Shown: positions 17,288 through 26,119 of the stretch, piece after piece
How the letters are laid out: every line of letters begins with the position of its first letter
Numbering within the stretch: position 1 is the stretch's first letter
From: Gemmatimonadales bacterium UBA1120
GTDB lineage: Bacteria; Gemmatimonadota; Gemmatimonadetes; Longimicrobiales; Gaopeijiaceae
Direction: 5' to 3'
Assembly (NCBI GenBank): GCA_002313925.1
Contig: DCAZ01000041.1
Location: forward strand, 2,598 to 34,915
DNA: 32,318 bases
The notes under the pieces: model-generated
Databases searched by the model: none
The model's input: only the letters and a program-made list of their open reading frames with translations
Told to the model about the DNA's origin: nothing
Program-made: the position numbers and the translations under genes

Positions 17288-18121
17288 TTAGCTGCGCTTT
17301 GTAGCGCTGGCTTTGAAGAATGTATAACAGAAGGTGCCCTTTGAGCTGAGTCCGGTTTTCTGCAGGTCTGCGACGCCTTTCTCCCACTCGGCAGGAGACA
17401 TCAGACCTTTGGCGAGCACCTCAGTCCTGACGCCCTCGACCATGGGCACAATGGTCTGAAGTACGAACTGATTTTGTACGTGCGGACGACTCTGGTCTGC
17501 ATAGACCATACGTGGGGAGACTCGCACATCTTCGAAACCTGCCGACTGAAGTAGTGGATACAGTCTTCGTCCGATTTCGGAGTCGCATCCGAGTCCAGCC
17601 TGAACCTCGATGAGGCACTTCCACGCACGAATGGCCTCTAGGGTGTCTGGATGGAAGTAGCAGGACCCATGATCTCCTTCTACGACGAGTAAGTCACCAC
17701 CGGGGCGAAGAAGTGCCTTGAGGCTGGTCAGCGCAGCAAGAGGGTCAGGTAGGTGCTCGAGCAGATAGCTGACGAATAACACGTCAAAGCTTTCGGGTTT
17801 GAACGGAGCTTCAAACAGATCAGCGGTAAGTAGATGTACCCTCTGCAGTCCAGCTGCCCGAACACGCACTTTGGCCAACCCAACCGAATGCGGGATCTTG
17901 TCGAATGACACGAAACGACAATCCGAGAGTTGCTGAGCTATCTCAACCGTTTGCGCACCGACTCCACAGGCGACCTCGAGGATCCTACTGTCTGGCGGGA
18001 ACGCGGTGTCGTGGTGGATCAGATCCCGGACAGATCCAGCTTGGTCCATGAGTCGCTGGGCCTCTCGCTCGCCGTACCCATGCACATAGGTCTTCGACTC
18101 ACCTAACTCCCCACTAGACAC
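17288..18121 (-). CDS. Class I SAM-dependent methyltransferase
   Basis: A 277-residue cytosolic protein with a Rossmann methyltransferase core. Motif I is ILEVACGVGAQT (47-58), the acidic end of strand 2 is VSFDKIPHSV, and FDVLFVSYLLEHLPDP is the motif IV region, as in the UbiE/Methyltransf_11 group. The GTG start directly abuts the TAG of the protease gene upstream (18122-18124) with no base between and no Shine-Dalgarno of its own, so translation probably depends on ribosomes finishing the protease. Substrate (small molecule, quinone or peptide) cannot be told. It converges on the secreted amidase with a 66-base gap. Confidence 0.83.
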   Translation of the reverse strand: MSSGELGESKTYVHGYGEREAQRLMDQAGSVRDLIHHDTAFPPDSRILEVACGVGAQTVEIAQQLSDCRFVSFDKIPHSVGLAKVRVRAAGLQRVHLLTADLFEAPFKPESFDVLFVSYLLEHLPDPLAALTSLKALLRPGGDLLVVEGDHGSCYFHPDTLEAIRAWKCLIEVQAGLGCDSEIGRRLYPLLQSAGFEDVRVSPRMVYADQSRPHVQNQFVLQTIVPMVEGVRTEVLAKGLMSPAEWEKGVADLQKTGLSSKGTFCYTFFKASATKRS

Positions 18122-20533
18122 CTACCCGTTCGGTTCCAATATAGCTTGGATACGAGCCATCGAGTCATCGTAGTGGAGCGCAGTGGCGTTGAGGCTAGCC
18201 CCATTTCGTGCCTGCTGTTCCTGAAGCAACCCCTCTAGGAGTGCATTAAGGTGTGCCCGCACATAAGGAGCAACGTCAGTCTGTAGAGCCTCTTCATCAT
18301 TCATCAGTTCGTCCATACGTCCTAGGTAGGCTCGCTGGAGATTCCGGCGGTATACATCTGCTTCGTCTCCACTAGATAATTCAGACCATACACCATTACG
18401 GAGATCGCTCATCATCTCACTCAGTGAGTACGCTGCCGACCCATGGAAGGCTTCTTGCTCTATGAGACGTTTCATGCGGTCAGTATTGAGGACTTGGTTC
18501 AGGGTGCTGACTTGCCTTTGTCGCACGACATCCGGTGCTCCAGAGTCCTGGAACTGGTTGAGTATATCTGAGCGGAGCATCCAGGTAGGCGTAGCAAACA
18601 CCTGATTATTCAGATAATCCATCGCTCTTTCCTGTTTTTCCTTCGGCACACGTTCGTATTGAACTCCTTCCTGGCCTTGGCGTTTTCGGGTAAGAACGAC
18701 GCCTCCAATATTGGTGAGTACGTGACCGGAGTAACGGTTCCACTGTCCTATGACGTTGGTGTAGAGCTCTTCAAGATCCGAAAAGTCTTCACCTGCTTGA
18801 TATGTCCAGGCCTTCAGGTTGTCTACGATTCGTTTGAGGTTCGCAATACCAAGGCCAGACGCCCTCATGGCATCATCTCCGATAGCCTCTGTGAGTGCGG
18901 TTGGATCCGCCCCAGTCGGACTCGAGAATCGATATACAGGATCAGCGGTTTGTGTGACCACCATTTCCCGTAAACCCTCGCGTTCAGACAGTTCATTTTC
19001 TCCCGGCATCGGCCTATATCCCCACTCGATCGCAAATCGATCGTAGGGGCCAATCGCAGGCATGAAGCACGTATCATCACCGGGCTGGGCCACATAATTG
19101 AAACGCGCATAATCCATGATTGATGGAGCAATACCCATCCGACACGGGAAGCGGGTTCTGAGCGAGTCAACTGGATATGCAGCAGACGACTGCATGTTGT
19201 GCTGTAAGCCGAGTGTGTGCCCTACCTCATGCGAGGAAACGAAGCGGATGAGTTCGCCCATGACTTCGTCGCTAAATTCGACTCCTCGTGCATCAGGATT
19301 TGCAGCTGCAGTCTGAATAAAGAACCAATTTCTGAGTAGGTTCATCACGTTGTGGTACCACTGGATATCGCTCTCGAGGATCTCTCCTGTGCGAGGGTCG
19401 TGAACGTGTGGGCCTGAAGCATTTTGAACTGTTGATGCCAGGTAGCGGATCACTGAGTAACGGGCATCCTCGGCATTCCAATCCGGGTCCTCATCTGGTG
19501 TCGGCGCATCCCTCGCGATGATTGCGTTACTGAAGCCTGCTGCTTCAAAAGCAATCTGCCAATCTTCCAGGCCTTGCTTCAGGTACGGTCGCCACTTCAT
19601 AGGTGTTGCCGGGTCGATATAGTAGATGATGGGCTCTACCGGATCGACGAGTTCTCCGCGAGCGAAGGCAGTTGGGTCGCTGGGTTCTAGGCGCCAGCGT
19701 GTTATAAAACACCGTTCTGTAGCACGCTGCTCATCGAGCCCGTAATCAATCTGGCTCGTACTGAAGAAGCCCACGCGCTCATCGCAGAGTCTGGGCTGCA
19801 TCGGGTTGTCAGGTAGGGCGAGCATCGAATGATGCATCTCCATAGACAGCGTGTTTGTTGGATCATTGGAAGGAGGTTCAGAGGCTTCATAGGTGAGTAG
19901 CCGGCGTACCTCAACATTTCGGGGATACGCACTCGACCGGAGAACAAAAGTGCGGTCTGGGTCCACCCTTCGGACTCCATAGGTTTCACGCCTATTCTTC
20001 TGTAAGCCCAGCATCGAGACGTCGTCTGTAAAGAGATCAGTGACGTTGATTACCAGGGCGGAAGAATCGTTCGAAAACGTCTCGATTTCAAACGTGTGGA
20101 TCAATGGCTCGAAGTTGGAACTGGCAACCGCACGCGCAATCGGTTCACCATCATCAGCATAGTTTTGGTGACTCACGAGCCGCAGAAATACGCGCTTGTT
20201 TCTACGGTCCCAGCGTACGACGGATGTATTGACCTTAGATCCGCCATAGCCTGAGCCGTCTGCAGACTTAGCAATCCGTGTCAATAGAAGCATCTCCCGG
20301 CCGAGCTCATTGAGCGGGATTTCGTAGTATAGGTCGTCACCGATCATATGTGTGGTGAAGAGCCCCGTACTTGTTACAGCTTCACTAGTTATGACATCTG
20401 AGTAGGACTTGTCGTCCCCTGGGCCCTCTTCCTGCTCCTCTTCCTGTTGAATTAAGGACGCCTCGAGATGTGTGTGGGTTACAGCGAATGCGATGGCAAA
20501 CAGAATCAGTGGAGTGAGGAGTCGCTGTTTCAT
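18122..20533 (-). CDS. Secreted zinc metalloprotease, DUF5117/DUF4953 family
   Basis: An 803-residue exported protein. A signal peptide (LLTPLILFAIAFAV) is followed by a Glu-rich stretch (QQEEEQEEGPGDD). The zinc site is HEVGHTLGLQH at 435-445, the extended metzincin pattern HExxHxxGxxH with ligands His435, His439 and His445 and catalytic Glu436; SIMDYARFNY downstream supplies the Met-turn. N-terminal segments such as DDLYYEIPLNELGREMLLL and the DWQIAFEAAGFSNAIIARDA segment fit the DUF5118/5117 and DUF4953 layout found in Gemmatimonadota, Bacteroidota and Acidobacteriota. Natural substrates of this family are not established. It is divergent from the cytoplasmic amidase and coupled to the methyltransferase. 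Confidence 0.87.
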   Translation of the reverse strand: MKQRLLTPLILFAIAFAVTHTHLEASLIQQEEEQEEGPGDDKSYSDVITSEAVTSTGLFTTHMIGDDLYYEIPLNELGREMLLLTRIAKSADGSGYGGSKVNTSVVRWDRRNKRVFLRLVSHQNYADDGEPIARAVASSNFEPLIHTFEIETFSNDSSALVINVTDLFTDDVSMLGLQKNRRETYGVRRVDPDRTFVLRSSAYPRNVEVRRLLTYEASEPPSNDPTNTLSMEMHHSMLALPDNPMQPRLCDERVGFFSTSQIDYGLDEQRATERCFITRWRLEPSDPTAFARGELVDPVEPIIYYIDPATPMKWRPYLKQGLEDWQIAFEAAGFSNAIIARDAPTPDEDPDWNAEDARYSVIRYLASTVQNASGPHVHDPRTGEILESDIQWYHNVMNLLRNWFFIQTAAANPDARGVEFSDEVMGELIRFVSSHEVGHTLGLQHNMQSSAAYPVDSLRTRFPCRMGIAPSIMDYARFNYVAQPGDDTCFMPAIGPYDRFAIEWGYRPMPGENELSEREGLREMVVTQTADPVYRFSSPTGADPTALTEAIGDDAMRASGLGIANLKRIVDNLKAWTYQAGEDFSDLEELYTNVIGQWNRYSGHVLTNIGGVVLTRKRQGQEGVQYERVPKEKQERAMDYLNNQVFATPTWMLRSDILNQFQDSGAPDVVRQRQVSTLNQVLNTDRMKRLIEQEAFHGSAAYSLSEMMSDLRNGVWSELSSGDEADVYRRNLQRAYLGRMDELMNDEEALQTDVAPYVRAHLNALLEGLLQEQQARNGASLNATALHYDDSMARIQAILEPNG

Positions 20534-20656
20534 GATGTGATCTCAAGCTCAGGGAAGACGTGTGGGGGTGATCAACATCCAATGCGCATACTGAAATGGT
20601 CAAGCCGCCACGTAGAGGATTCGCGAGTTGTGACGAACTCGACCTATCATGCCGTC

Positions 20657-22060
20657 ATGGATGACATTCTTGCACAACCTCTATCACGACTAGCAGAAGC
20701 CATAAGATACCGGATGATCTCTGCTGCGGAGCTGACCGAGATCGCAGTGAGTCGGCACAAGGAGCATGGGGATTACCTGAACGCCTACAAATCTCTCGAT
20801 CTCGAAGGAGCCATCCGATTGGCTCGAGGGGCCGACGAGCTTCTGGCTCGCGGAGTTGCTCCAGGACCTTTTCATGGGATCCCTATTTCGGCCAAAGACC
20901 TCTATGGCGTGAAAGGATTTCCTACGTTTGCGGGAACAGCGCGGCAGTTGCCGGATGTGTGGTCAAATGATGCCTGGCTGGTTGCCCAGCTCCGTGCTCA
21001 AGGGGCGGTCATGATTGGCAAAACACACACAGTCGAATTCGCCTTTGGGGCAGTCGGTATCAATCCGCACTGGGGGACACCGCGGAATCCTTGGGATGAG
21101 AAAGTTCATCGGATACCAGGAGGTTCCTCGTGCGGCGCGGGGGTGAGCCTATGGGAAGGGTCCGCTTTTTTGGCCCTTGGGTCCGATACAGGAGGTTCTA
21201 TACGGATACCTGCAGCAATGACTGGGACCGTTGGACACAAGCTGACCTGGGGTCGCTGGCCAGTTGATGGAGTCGTGCCACTAAGCAGTACAATGGATAG
21301 TGTGGGAGGTTTGGCTCGGTCTGTCGAAGACGCAGCATATTTTTTTGGCGCTGTAGATCCGGCTTGGGGGGATCCAGAAGCTTTTCTGGCGCATATCACC
21401 ACGACCAAACCCTCATCCCTACGGATCGCCCTACCTAGTTGTTTGATTTGGGACGATTGCCCGAGCGACATCAGTGCCCAGATCCATGCAGCGCTCGACG
21501 AACTGGAAGTGGTTGGTGTACAACGTACGAATGTAGACGGCTCCCTATTGGATGAAGCCTTTGACCATTACATGCGCAGTGGTATCGCCGGTGCAGAGTG
21601 TAAGGCCTTCCTCGAGCAGGAGCTTCCGGAGTGGCTCGATATTGTTCATCCGACTATAGGACATAGACTTAAAGCCGCAGACCTTCTTTCTGATCCAGGT
21701 TATGCCTTCGCTGTAAAAGAGCACTATCGACTGATGTCTGTGGCGGACCGGCTCTTCCAGGAAGGGTCTTTGCTGGTACTTCCAGCCACAATCATCACAC
21801 CTCCGCCTGTAGCTGAGCTAGAGGATATGAACACGTACCTGCAGACCAACATCACCGCACTCCGTCCGACCTGCTGTGTGAATATGCTTGGCCTCTGCGC
21901 AGTGACCATCCCGGTAGGACTCGACGACGAGGGCATGCCAGTTGGTCTCCAACTAGTAGGGACTTCTGGAGCGGATGAGGCCCTGCTTGCTGCAGCACTA
22001 ACCATCGAAAGAGCTCTGGGAACTGCTCGAGAAAGGTTAGGGACACCGGCTTGTGCCTAG
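20657..22060 (+). CDS. Cytoplasmic amidase, amidase-signature family
   Basis: A 467-residue amidase without signal peptide. Catalytic residues are Lys80 in PISAKDLYGVKGFPT, Ser157 in IPGGSSCGAG and nucleophile Ser181 in GSDTGGSIRIPAA, again 24 residues apart. The usual GGSSGG is GGSSCG here. The family sequence begins at MDDILAQPLSRLAEAIRYR, which is why the ATG at 20657 was chosen; the frame is open upstream to 20468, across the divergent protease start, and an ATG at 20582 with a poor GGGGG site is an alternative. There is no gatB or gatC partner, so a small-amide or aryl-acylamide hydrolase is more likely than a transamidosome subunit. It shares little beyond the motifs with the secreted amidase at 15620. 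Confidence 0.86.
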   Translation: MDDILAQPLSRLAEAIRYRMISAAELTEIAVSRHKEHGDYLNAYKSLDLEGAIRLARGADELLARGVAPGPFHGIPISAKDLYGVKGFPTFAGTARQLPDVWSNDAWLVAQLRAQGAVMIGKTHTVEFAFGAVGINPHWGTPRNPWDEKVHRIPGGSSCGAGVSLWEGSAFLALGSDTGGSIRIPAAMTGTVGHKLTWGRWPVDGVVPLSSTMDSVGGLARSVEDAAYFFGAVDPAWGDPEAFLAHITTTKPSSLRIALPSCLIWDDCPSDISAQIHAALDELEVVGVQRTNVDGSLLDEAFDHYMRSGIAGAECKAFLEQELPEWLDIVHPTIGHRLKAADLLSDPGYAFAVKEHYRLMSVADRLFQEGSLLVLPATIITPPPVAELEDMNTYLQTNITALRPTCCVNMLGLCAVTIPVGLDDEGMPVGLQLVGTSGADEALLAAALTIERALGTARERLGTPACA

Positions 22061-22124
22061 CGTCTTGGCCTGCGTCCGCGAAGATTGTTTTCCCGCTTAA
22101 GCCTAAGAGGAGATCACCGGCTCA

Positions 22125-22262
22125 ATGACGATGACCAAGCGTAAAGACTTCCCGATACTCTCCGAGGATCTTGGTTCACTAGATTCGGAACAAATCGAAG
22201 GAGTCCGATATCCTGTAGACCGGATTGAGTGTCACGAAGCTACACAAGACGCGAGCGCCTAG
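22125..22262 (+). CDS. Possible 45-residue leader protein of the Bat operon
   Basis: A short ORF begins at an ATG 12 bases after AAGAGGAGA (22105-22113) and encodes 45 residues (MTMTKRKDFPILSEDLGS...), charged and without signal peptide or transmembrane segment. It ends with TAG at 22260-22262, whose last G is the first base of the GTG chosen for moxR (TAGTG), a usual coupling arrangement. No family was recognised. It may be a real small protein, a translated leader that controls moxR translation, or chance. The spacing of 12 bases is longer than ideal. Confidence 0.4.
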   Translation: MTMTKRKDFPILSEDLGSLDSEQIEGVRYPVDRIECHEATQDASA

Positions 22263-23233
22263 TGGAGAGCGCGATTGCAAGGCAAGAAGACGATCTACTA
22301 ACTAAGATTTCGGAAGCAGTTCATGAGCGGGTTGTTGGGCAAGATCATGCTGTGGAGGGGCTTCTCGTCGGGCTACTGACTGGGGGGCATGTATTGCTCG
22401 AGGGTCTGCCAGGCCTCGCTAAGACGCTGATGGTTCGCACGCTAGCTGAAGCGATTCAAACTGGATTTCGCAGAATCCAATTCACTCCCGACCTGTTGCC
22501 AACCGATATTGTCGGTACTCCAGTTTTTGATCAAAGAACTGGTGATTTTAGAGTGCACAAGGGCCCGATCTTCTCAAATATCATTCTGGCTGACGAGATC
22601 AACCGCGCACCTCCGAAGGTGCAGGCTGCCTTGCTAGAAGCAATGGAAGAACGGCAGGTCACAATTGCGGGAGAGACACACTTGCTGGACTCCCCGTTCA
22701 TGGTGCTAGCGACCCAGAACCCGGTCGAACTGCACGGAACATATCCGCTAGCTGAGGCACAGCTTGATCGCTTTGCTTTGAAGCTTGATATCAGCCACCC
22801 GTCCCGAGATGAAGAAAAAATGATTGTTCGCCGTGTTGCGAGCACAGATTCTCGGCCGATCGAAGCCGTTGCCACAGTCGAGCAGATTTCAGTTGCTCGC
22901 GCTGAGGTCGCTGCAGTCCACCTAGATGAGAAAATCCTTGACTATGTCGTGGAACTCGCTTTCGCTACCAGGGAACCAGGAGTCTATGGATTAGAAGATC
23001 TCGAGGACTTGATCGATTTTGGTACGTCTCCGCGTGCGACGATCTTTCTAACCCGGACAGCCCGCGCCCGCGCGTATCTGAGGGGTAGAGATTTTGTGCT
23101 TCCAGATGATGTTAAAGCGATGGCGCCGCTTGTTCTGAGGCACCGGCTGCGGACCACGTATGAAGCAGACGCCCGAGGTATCGATACTAAGGAGATTATG
23201 CGGCGGGTGCTCGGGGCTGTTCCGACCCCCTGA
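22262..23233 (+). CDS. moxR: MoxR-family AAA+ ATPase
   Basis: A 323-residue AAA+ chaperone-like ATPase that acts with VWA proteins on protein complexes at the membrane. Walker A is GLPGLAKT (48-55), Walker B is IILADEINRAPPK, and the sensor segment MVLATQNPVELHGTYPLAEA is typical of MoxR. The frame is open from a GTG at 22229, but the GTG at 22262 gives the usual MoxR N-terminus and overlaps the stop of a 45-residue ORF by one base. It is followed after five bases by the DUF58 gene, the classic partner. Its ATP use probably remodels the BatA/BatB-like proteins encoded downstream. Confidence 0.93.
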   Translation: MESAIARQEDDLLTKISEAVHERVVGQDHAVEGLLVGLLTGGHVLLEGLPGLAKTLMVRTLAEAIQTGFRRIQFTPDLLPTDIVGTPVFDQRTGDFRVHKGPIFSNIILADEINRAPPKVQAALLEAMEERQVTIAGETHLLDSPFMVLATQNPVELHGTYPLAEAQLDRFALKLDISHPSRDEEKMIVRRVASTDSRPIEAVATVEQISVARAEVAAVHLDEKILDYVVELAFATREPGVYGLEDLEDLIDFGTSPRATIFLTRTARARAYLRGRDFVLPDDVKAMAPLVLRHRLRTTYEADARGIDTKEIMRRVLGAVPTP

Positions 23234-23238
23234 AGGCT

Positions 23239-24144
23239 GTGGACGGCGAGCGAGTATTTTCTAAAGAGGTAACTGCGTGGTTGCGGCGTATCGAGTTGCG
23301 TACCCGCGGACTGGTTGAGTCGCTGTTCAGCGGAGAGTACCGATCGGTTTTTAAGGGACGCGGGATGGAGTTCTCAGATGTTCGGGAATACCAGCCGGGT
23401 GACGATGTGCGGGCGATCGACTGGAATGTTACCGCTCGGCGTGGTCATCTTTTTGTCAAAGAGCACGTTGAAGAGCGGGAACTCAGTGTTCTTCTGATTG
23501 TTGATTGCTCAGCATCTAAGGATTTTGGAACAGGGCTTAAGCCGAATGTGGTGATCGCTTCTGAGATCGCAGGGATCCTTGCACTAGCGGCTACGGGCAA
23601 CAACGATCGCGTTGGTCTGCTCATTGTGACTGATCGTGTGGAACTCTACATACCCCCGGATAGTGGGCGCAGCCACGCGATGCGCTTGGTATTAGATCTC
23701 CTCTCGTTTCGTCCTTCTGGGAAAGGCACGAAGCTCTCATGTGCGCTCGAGTATGCAGCTAGAGTTCTTCACCAAAGGACTGCAGTTTTCCTAGTTAGTG
23801 ACTTTCTGTTAGACGACAAATCGGATTCCTCGTTCTCGGCAGATGCGAGGCGATTCAGTCGTGAGCATGACTTGATTCCGATTCGAGTCACAGATCCAGG
23901 AGCAGCAACGCTGCCCAATGTTGGCCTGCTAGCGCTCGCTGATCCGGAGACTGGTATAAGGCGGGTCTTGAATACAAGCGACAAGCTCGTGCGCCAGGAT
24001 TATGCAGAGAGCCGATCCGGGGAGAGGGCTGCGATCGACAAGCTTTTCCGCCAGCTCCAGACGGATGTAGTTGAGGTTACGTCGACGGAAGACTATGTCC
24101 TGCCATTGATCAGGTTCTTTCGTCGCCGAGAGCGAGTCACATGA
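23239..24144 (+). CDS. DUF58 domain protein of the Bat operon
   Basis: A 301-residue cytosolic protein. The DUF58 signature is EFSDVREYQPGDDVRAIDWN (45-64) followed by ARRGHLFVKEHVEEREL. A VWA-like fold follows with an intact metal site, DCSAS (89-93), so it may bind a partner through a divalent ion. The GTG start has GAAGG just upstream. It overlaps the next gene by ATGA (24141-24144). DUF58 proteins accompany MoxR in nearly all such operons; their precise role is not settled. Confidence 0.9.
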   Translation: MDGERVFSKEVTAWLRRIELRTRGLVESLFSGEYRSVFKGRGMEFSDVREYQPGDDVRAIDWNVTARRGHLFVKEHVEERELSVLLIVDCSASKDFGTGLKPNVVIASEIAGILALAATGNNDRVGLLIVTDRVELYIPPDSGRSHAMRLVLDLLSFRPSGKGTKLSCALEYAARVLHQRTAVFLVSDFLLDDKSDSSFSADARRFSREHDLIPIRVTDPGAATLPNVGLLALADPETGIRRVLNTSDKLVRQDYAESRSGERAAIDKLFRQLQTDVVEVTSTEDYVLPLIRFFRRRERVT

Positions 24145-25172
24145 TGAAGAGAATGCATCTTGCTTTGGCGATATCCTGGGTGCTGGTGGCTGGGACAACA
24201 ACGGTATCGCTCACAGCCCAAATATCGCTGGAAGCAACCGGCTCACTTTCAGCAGACACCGTAGGCCAGGGTGATGTCTTCGAGCTATACGTTGAAATCG
24301 CGGTACCCTCAGGCAGCGTGGTGTATTTTCCTGACACAGTACCTAGTGCCTTCGGCCTGGAGAGCTTCAGGGAGGTTGACTGGGAGTCAGAAGCGTTCGG
24401 TGATGGGGGAATACTGACGCTCATCTATCCACTGATTGCCTTTCAAATCGGGTTGGTGCCTGTACCTGGATTGGATGTCTTCATAGGTCCAGCGACAGGA
24501 ATAGAGGGTCCATCCTTCCACACTGGGTCAGTGATCGGGGAATGGAGTGGTATTGCTGCCGATTCTGGACTTGCAGTGCTAGAGCGAGTTCCTGTTGCCA
24601 GACAAGCTGTTTGGATCGCATCACCAATTCAGCCAGGAGACATCAGTGCTGGCCTAGAACCAAGGTTGCCTTCTGATGTATTGGGAGCGAACTGGGACTG
24701 GCTTTCCCTTGTCTTGATTGTATCGCTGTCGACCGTGCTTCTCGTAGCCATGACCCCGATGGTGAGGAAACTGCTTACAGAGCGGGGCAGCAAGGAAGCA
24801 TTGCTCGATGCTTCCCTTGGTCCAGATCCCTCTTTGGTCCGGTGGCAAGCTGCCCTAGACGAGCTTGATCGAATTTTCAGTCTGGGTTTGCACCTAAATG
24901 AGGAAGTGGAGGAATTCTACGGTCGTAGTAGCCGAGCAGTGCGCACTTATGTTGAAGGTCTGGATGTGGCCTGGGGGCCGAGTTTCACGAGTTCGGAGTT
25001 GATGTTGCAACTCGGTAGGGGGGTTAACGGATCTTTTCTCAATCTTTATGGGTCGATGGATGTGGCGGAAGTTGTGAAGTTTGGTCGTCTCCGGCCGGAT
25101 GCGGACTCCGCAGAAAGCGACTGGCGGGCGCTGAGGAATTGGGTCGAAAAGTCTAGGAGCAGGGAACCATGA
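24141..25172 (+). CDS. Membrane-anchored periplasmic protein of the Bat operon (BatD/DUF4381-like position)
   Basis: A 343-residue protein with a signal peptide (ending SLTAQ, about residue 27), a beta-rich periplasmic domain (about 30-180), one transmembrane segment (about 186-206, WLSLVLIVSLSTVLLVAM) and a cytosolic C-terminal part with the sequence LVRWQAALDELDRIF. This layout and its place between DUF58 and the first VWA gene resemble the BatD/DUF4381 proteins that bridge the periplasm and the VWA proteins, but no diagnostic motif was recognised, so the family is tentative. It is linked by ATGA overlaps on both sides (24141-24144 and 25169-25172). Confidence 0.6.
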   Translation: MMKRMHLALAISWVLVAGTTTVSLTAQISLEATGSLSADTVGQGDVFELYVEIAVPSGSVVYFPDTVPSAFGLESFREVDWESEAFGDGGILTLIYPLIAFQIGLVPVPGLDVFIGPATGIEGPSFHTGSVIGEWSGIAADSGLAVLERVPVARQAVWIASPIQPGDISAGLEPRLPSDVLGANWDWLSLVLIVSLSTVLLVAMTPMVRKLLTERGSKEALLDASLGPDPSLVRWQAALDELDRIFSLGLHLNEEVEEFYGRSSRAVRTYVEGLDVAWGPSFTSSELMLQLGRGVNGSFLNLYGSMDVAEVVKFGRLRPDADSAESDWRALRNWVEKSRSREP

Positions 25173-26119
25173 GTTTCGAGTTTGGACAACCGGGCTTCTT
25201 GGTTCTCCTAAGCCTATTGCCTGCGTGGTGGTGGTGGGTACGACCCAAAGGTCTAGCGGGACTGCTCATAGCTCGTGGGGAACCGGCTGAAGCACTTGCA
25301 CTCCTTGGCTGGAGAGCTCGCACGTTGGAAACCTTGCCCAGTGCGATGCGGTTAACCGCACTCGGATTCCTGATCTTAGCGCTTTGTCAGCCACGTATTG
25401 TCCGGATCCTGGAGGAGCCACTCACCGAGGGTGTAGGAGTCGCGTTCGCGATCGATCTATCGACTTCGATGTGGGCAGAAGACATGGCGGAGCGAACAAC
25501 TAGACTGCAAGCCGCAAAGGCTACCGTTCTTCGTTTTCTTGAAAATCGTGAAGATGATGTCGGCTTGGTGTTTTTTGCTGGTGAATCTTTGATCAGGTTG
25601 CCTGTGACCCATGACACATACGTAGTCGAGATGGCTGTGGATGAGATGGAGGTCGGTCTGCTAACTGACGGTACTGATGTTGCCGGGGCGATTGCTGCCG
25701 GGGCTGGGCTCCTCAGGGATGCCCCTCACACATCTAAGGTTCTCATCCTTGTAACGGATGGTGCTCATAACAAAGCTGGAATCGTCCCAGCAGTTGCAGC
25801 TCGAGCAGCAGCAGCATTCGATGTGAAGGTTTACCCGATTGCGATCGGTGCTGAACAGGGTCCACGCGCGGTTGTGGATGAAATGGAAACTGTTTTGACA
25901 CAGACTGCTCGAATTACGGGTGGGCGTTACTTCCGGGCCACAGATGTGGAGGCACTGGAAGCTATCTACGATGAAATCGACAGACTTGAGGTAGCATCGG
26001 AAGTCATCACAGAACGCGAAGAATCGGTCCCCCTCGGGCTATGGCTTATGATAGGGTCGATGGCGTTTATGGCAGGAGCAAACACGCTTCGTGGCTCACG
26101 TTGGGGTGTATTACCGTGA
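25169..26119 (+). CDS. batA: VWA-domain membrane protein, BatA-like
   Basis: A 316-residue inner-membrane protein. It has a short N-terminal hydrophobic segment (LVLLSLLPAWWWW), a second one (about 61-73), a von Willebrand A domain and a final transmembrane segment (LWLMIGSMAFMAGAN). The MIDAS metal site is intact: DLSTS at 96-100, with LTDGTD and LVTDGAHN completing it. The layout is that of BatA of the Bacteroides aerotolerance operon, though whether it gives oxygen tolerance here is not shown. The partner proteins are the MoxR ATPase and the second VWA protein. It overlaps the next gene by GTGA (26116-26119). Confidence 0.88.
   Translation: MSFEFGQPGFLVLLSLLPAWWWWVRPKGLAGLLIARGEPAEALALLGWRARTLETLPSAMRLTALGFLILALCQPRIVRILEEPLTEGVGVAFAIDLSTSMWAEDMAERTTRLQAAKATVLRFLENREDDVGLVFFAGESLIRLPVTHDTYVVEMAVDEMEVGLLTDGTDVAGAIAAGAGLLRDAPHTSKVLILVTDGAHNKAGIVPAVAARAAAAFDVKVYPIAIGAEQGPRAVVDEMETVLTQTARITGGRYFRATDVEALEAIYDEIDRLEVASEVITEREESVPLGLWLMIGSMAFMAGANTLRGSRWGVLP

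Noticed and set aside
26041..26115. Upstream ATG start for the BatB-like protein
   Set aside because: It would overlap batA by 79 bases; the GTG at 26116 gives the GTGA junction seen along this operon and a proper N-terminal membrane segment.
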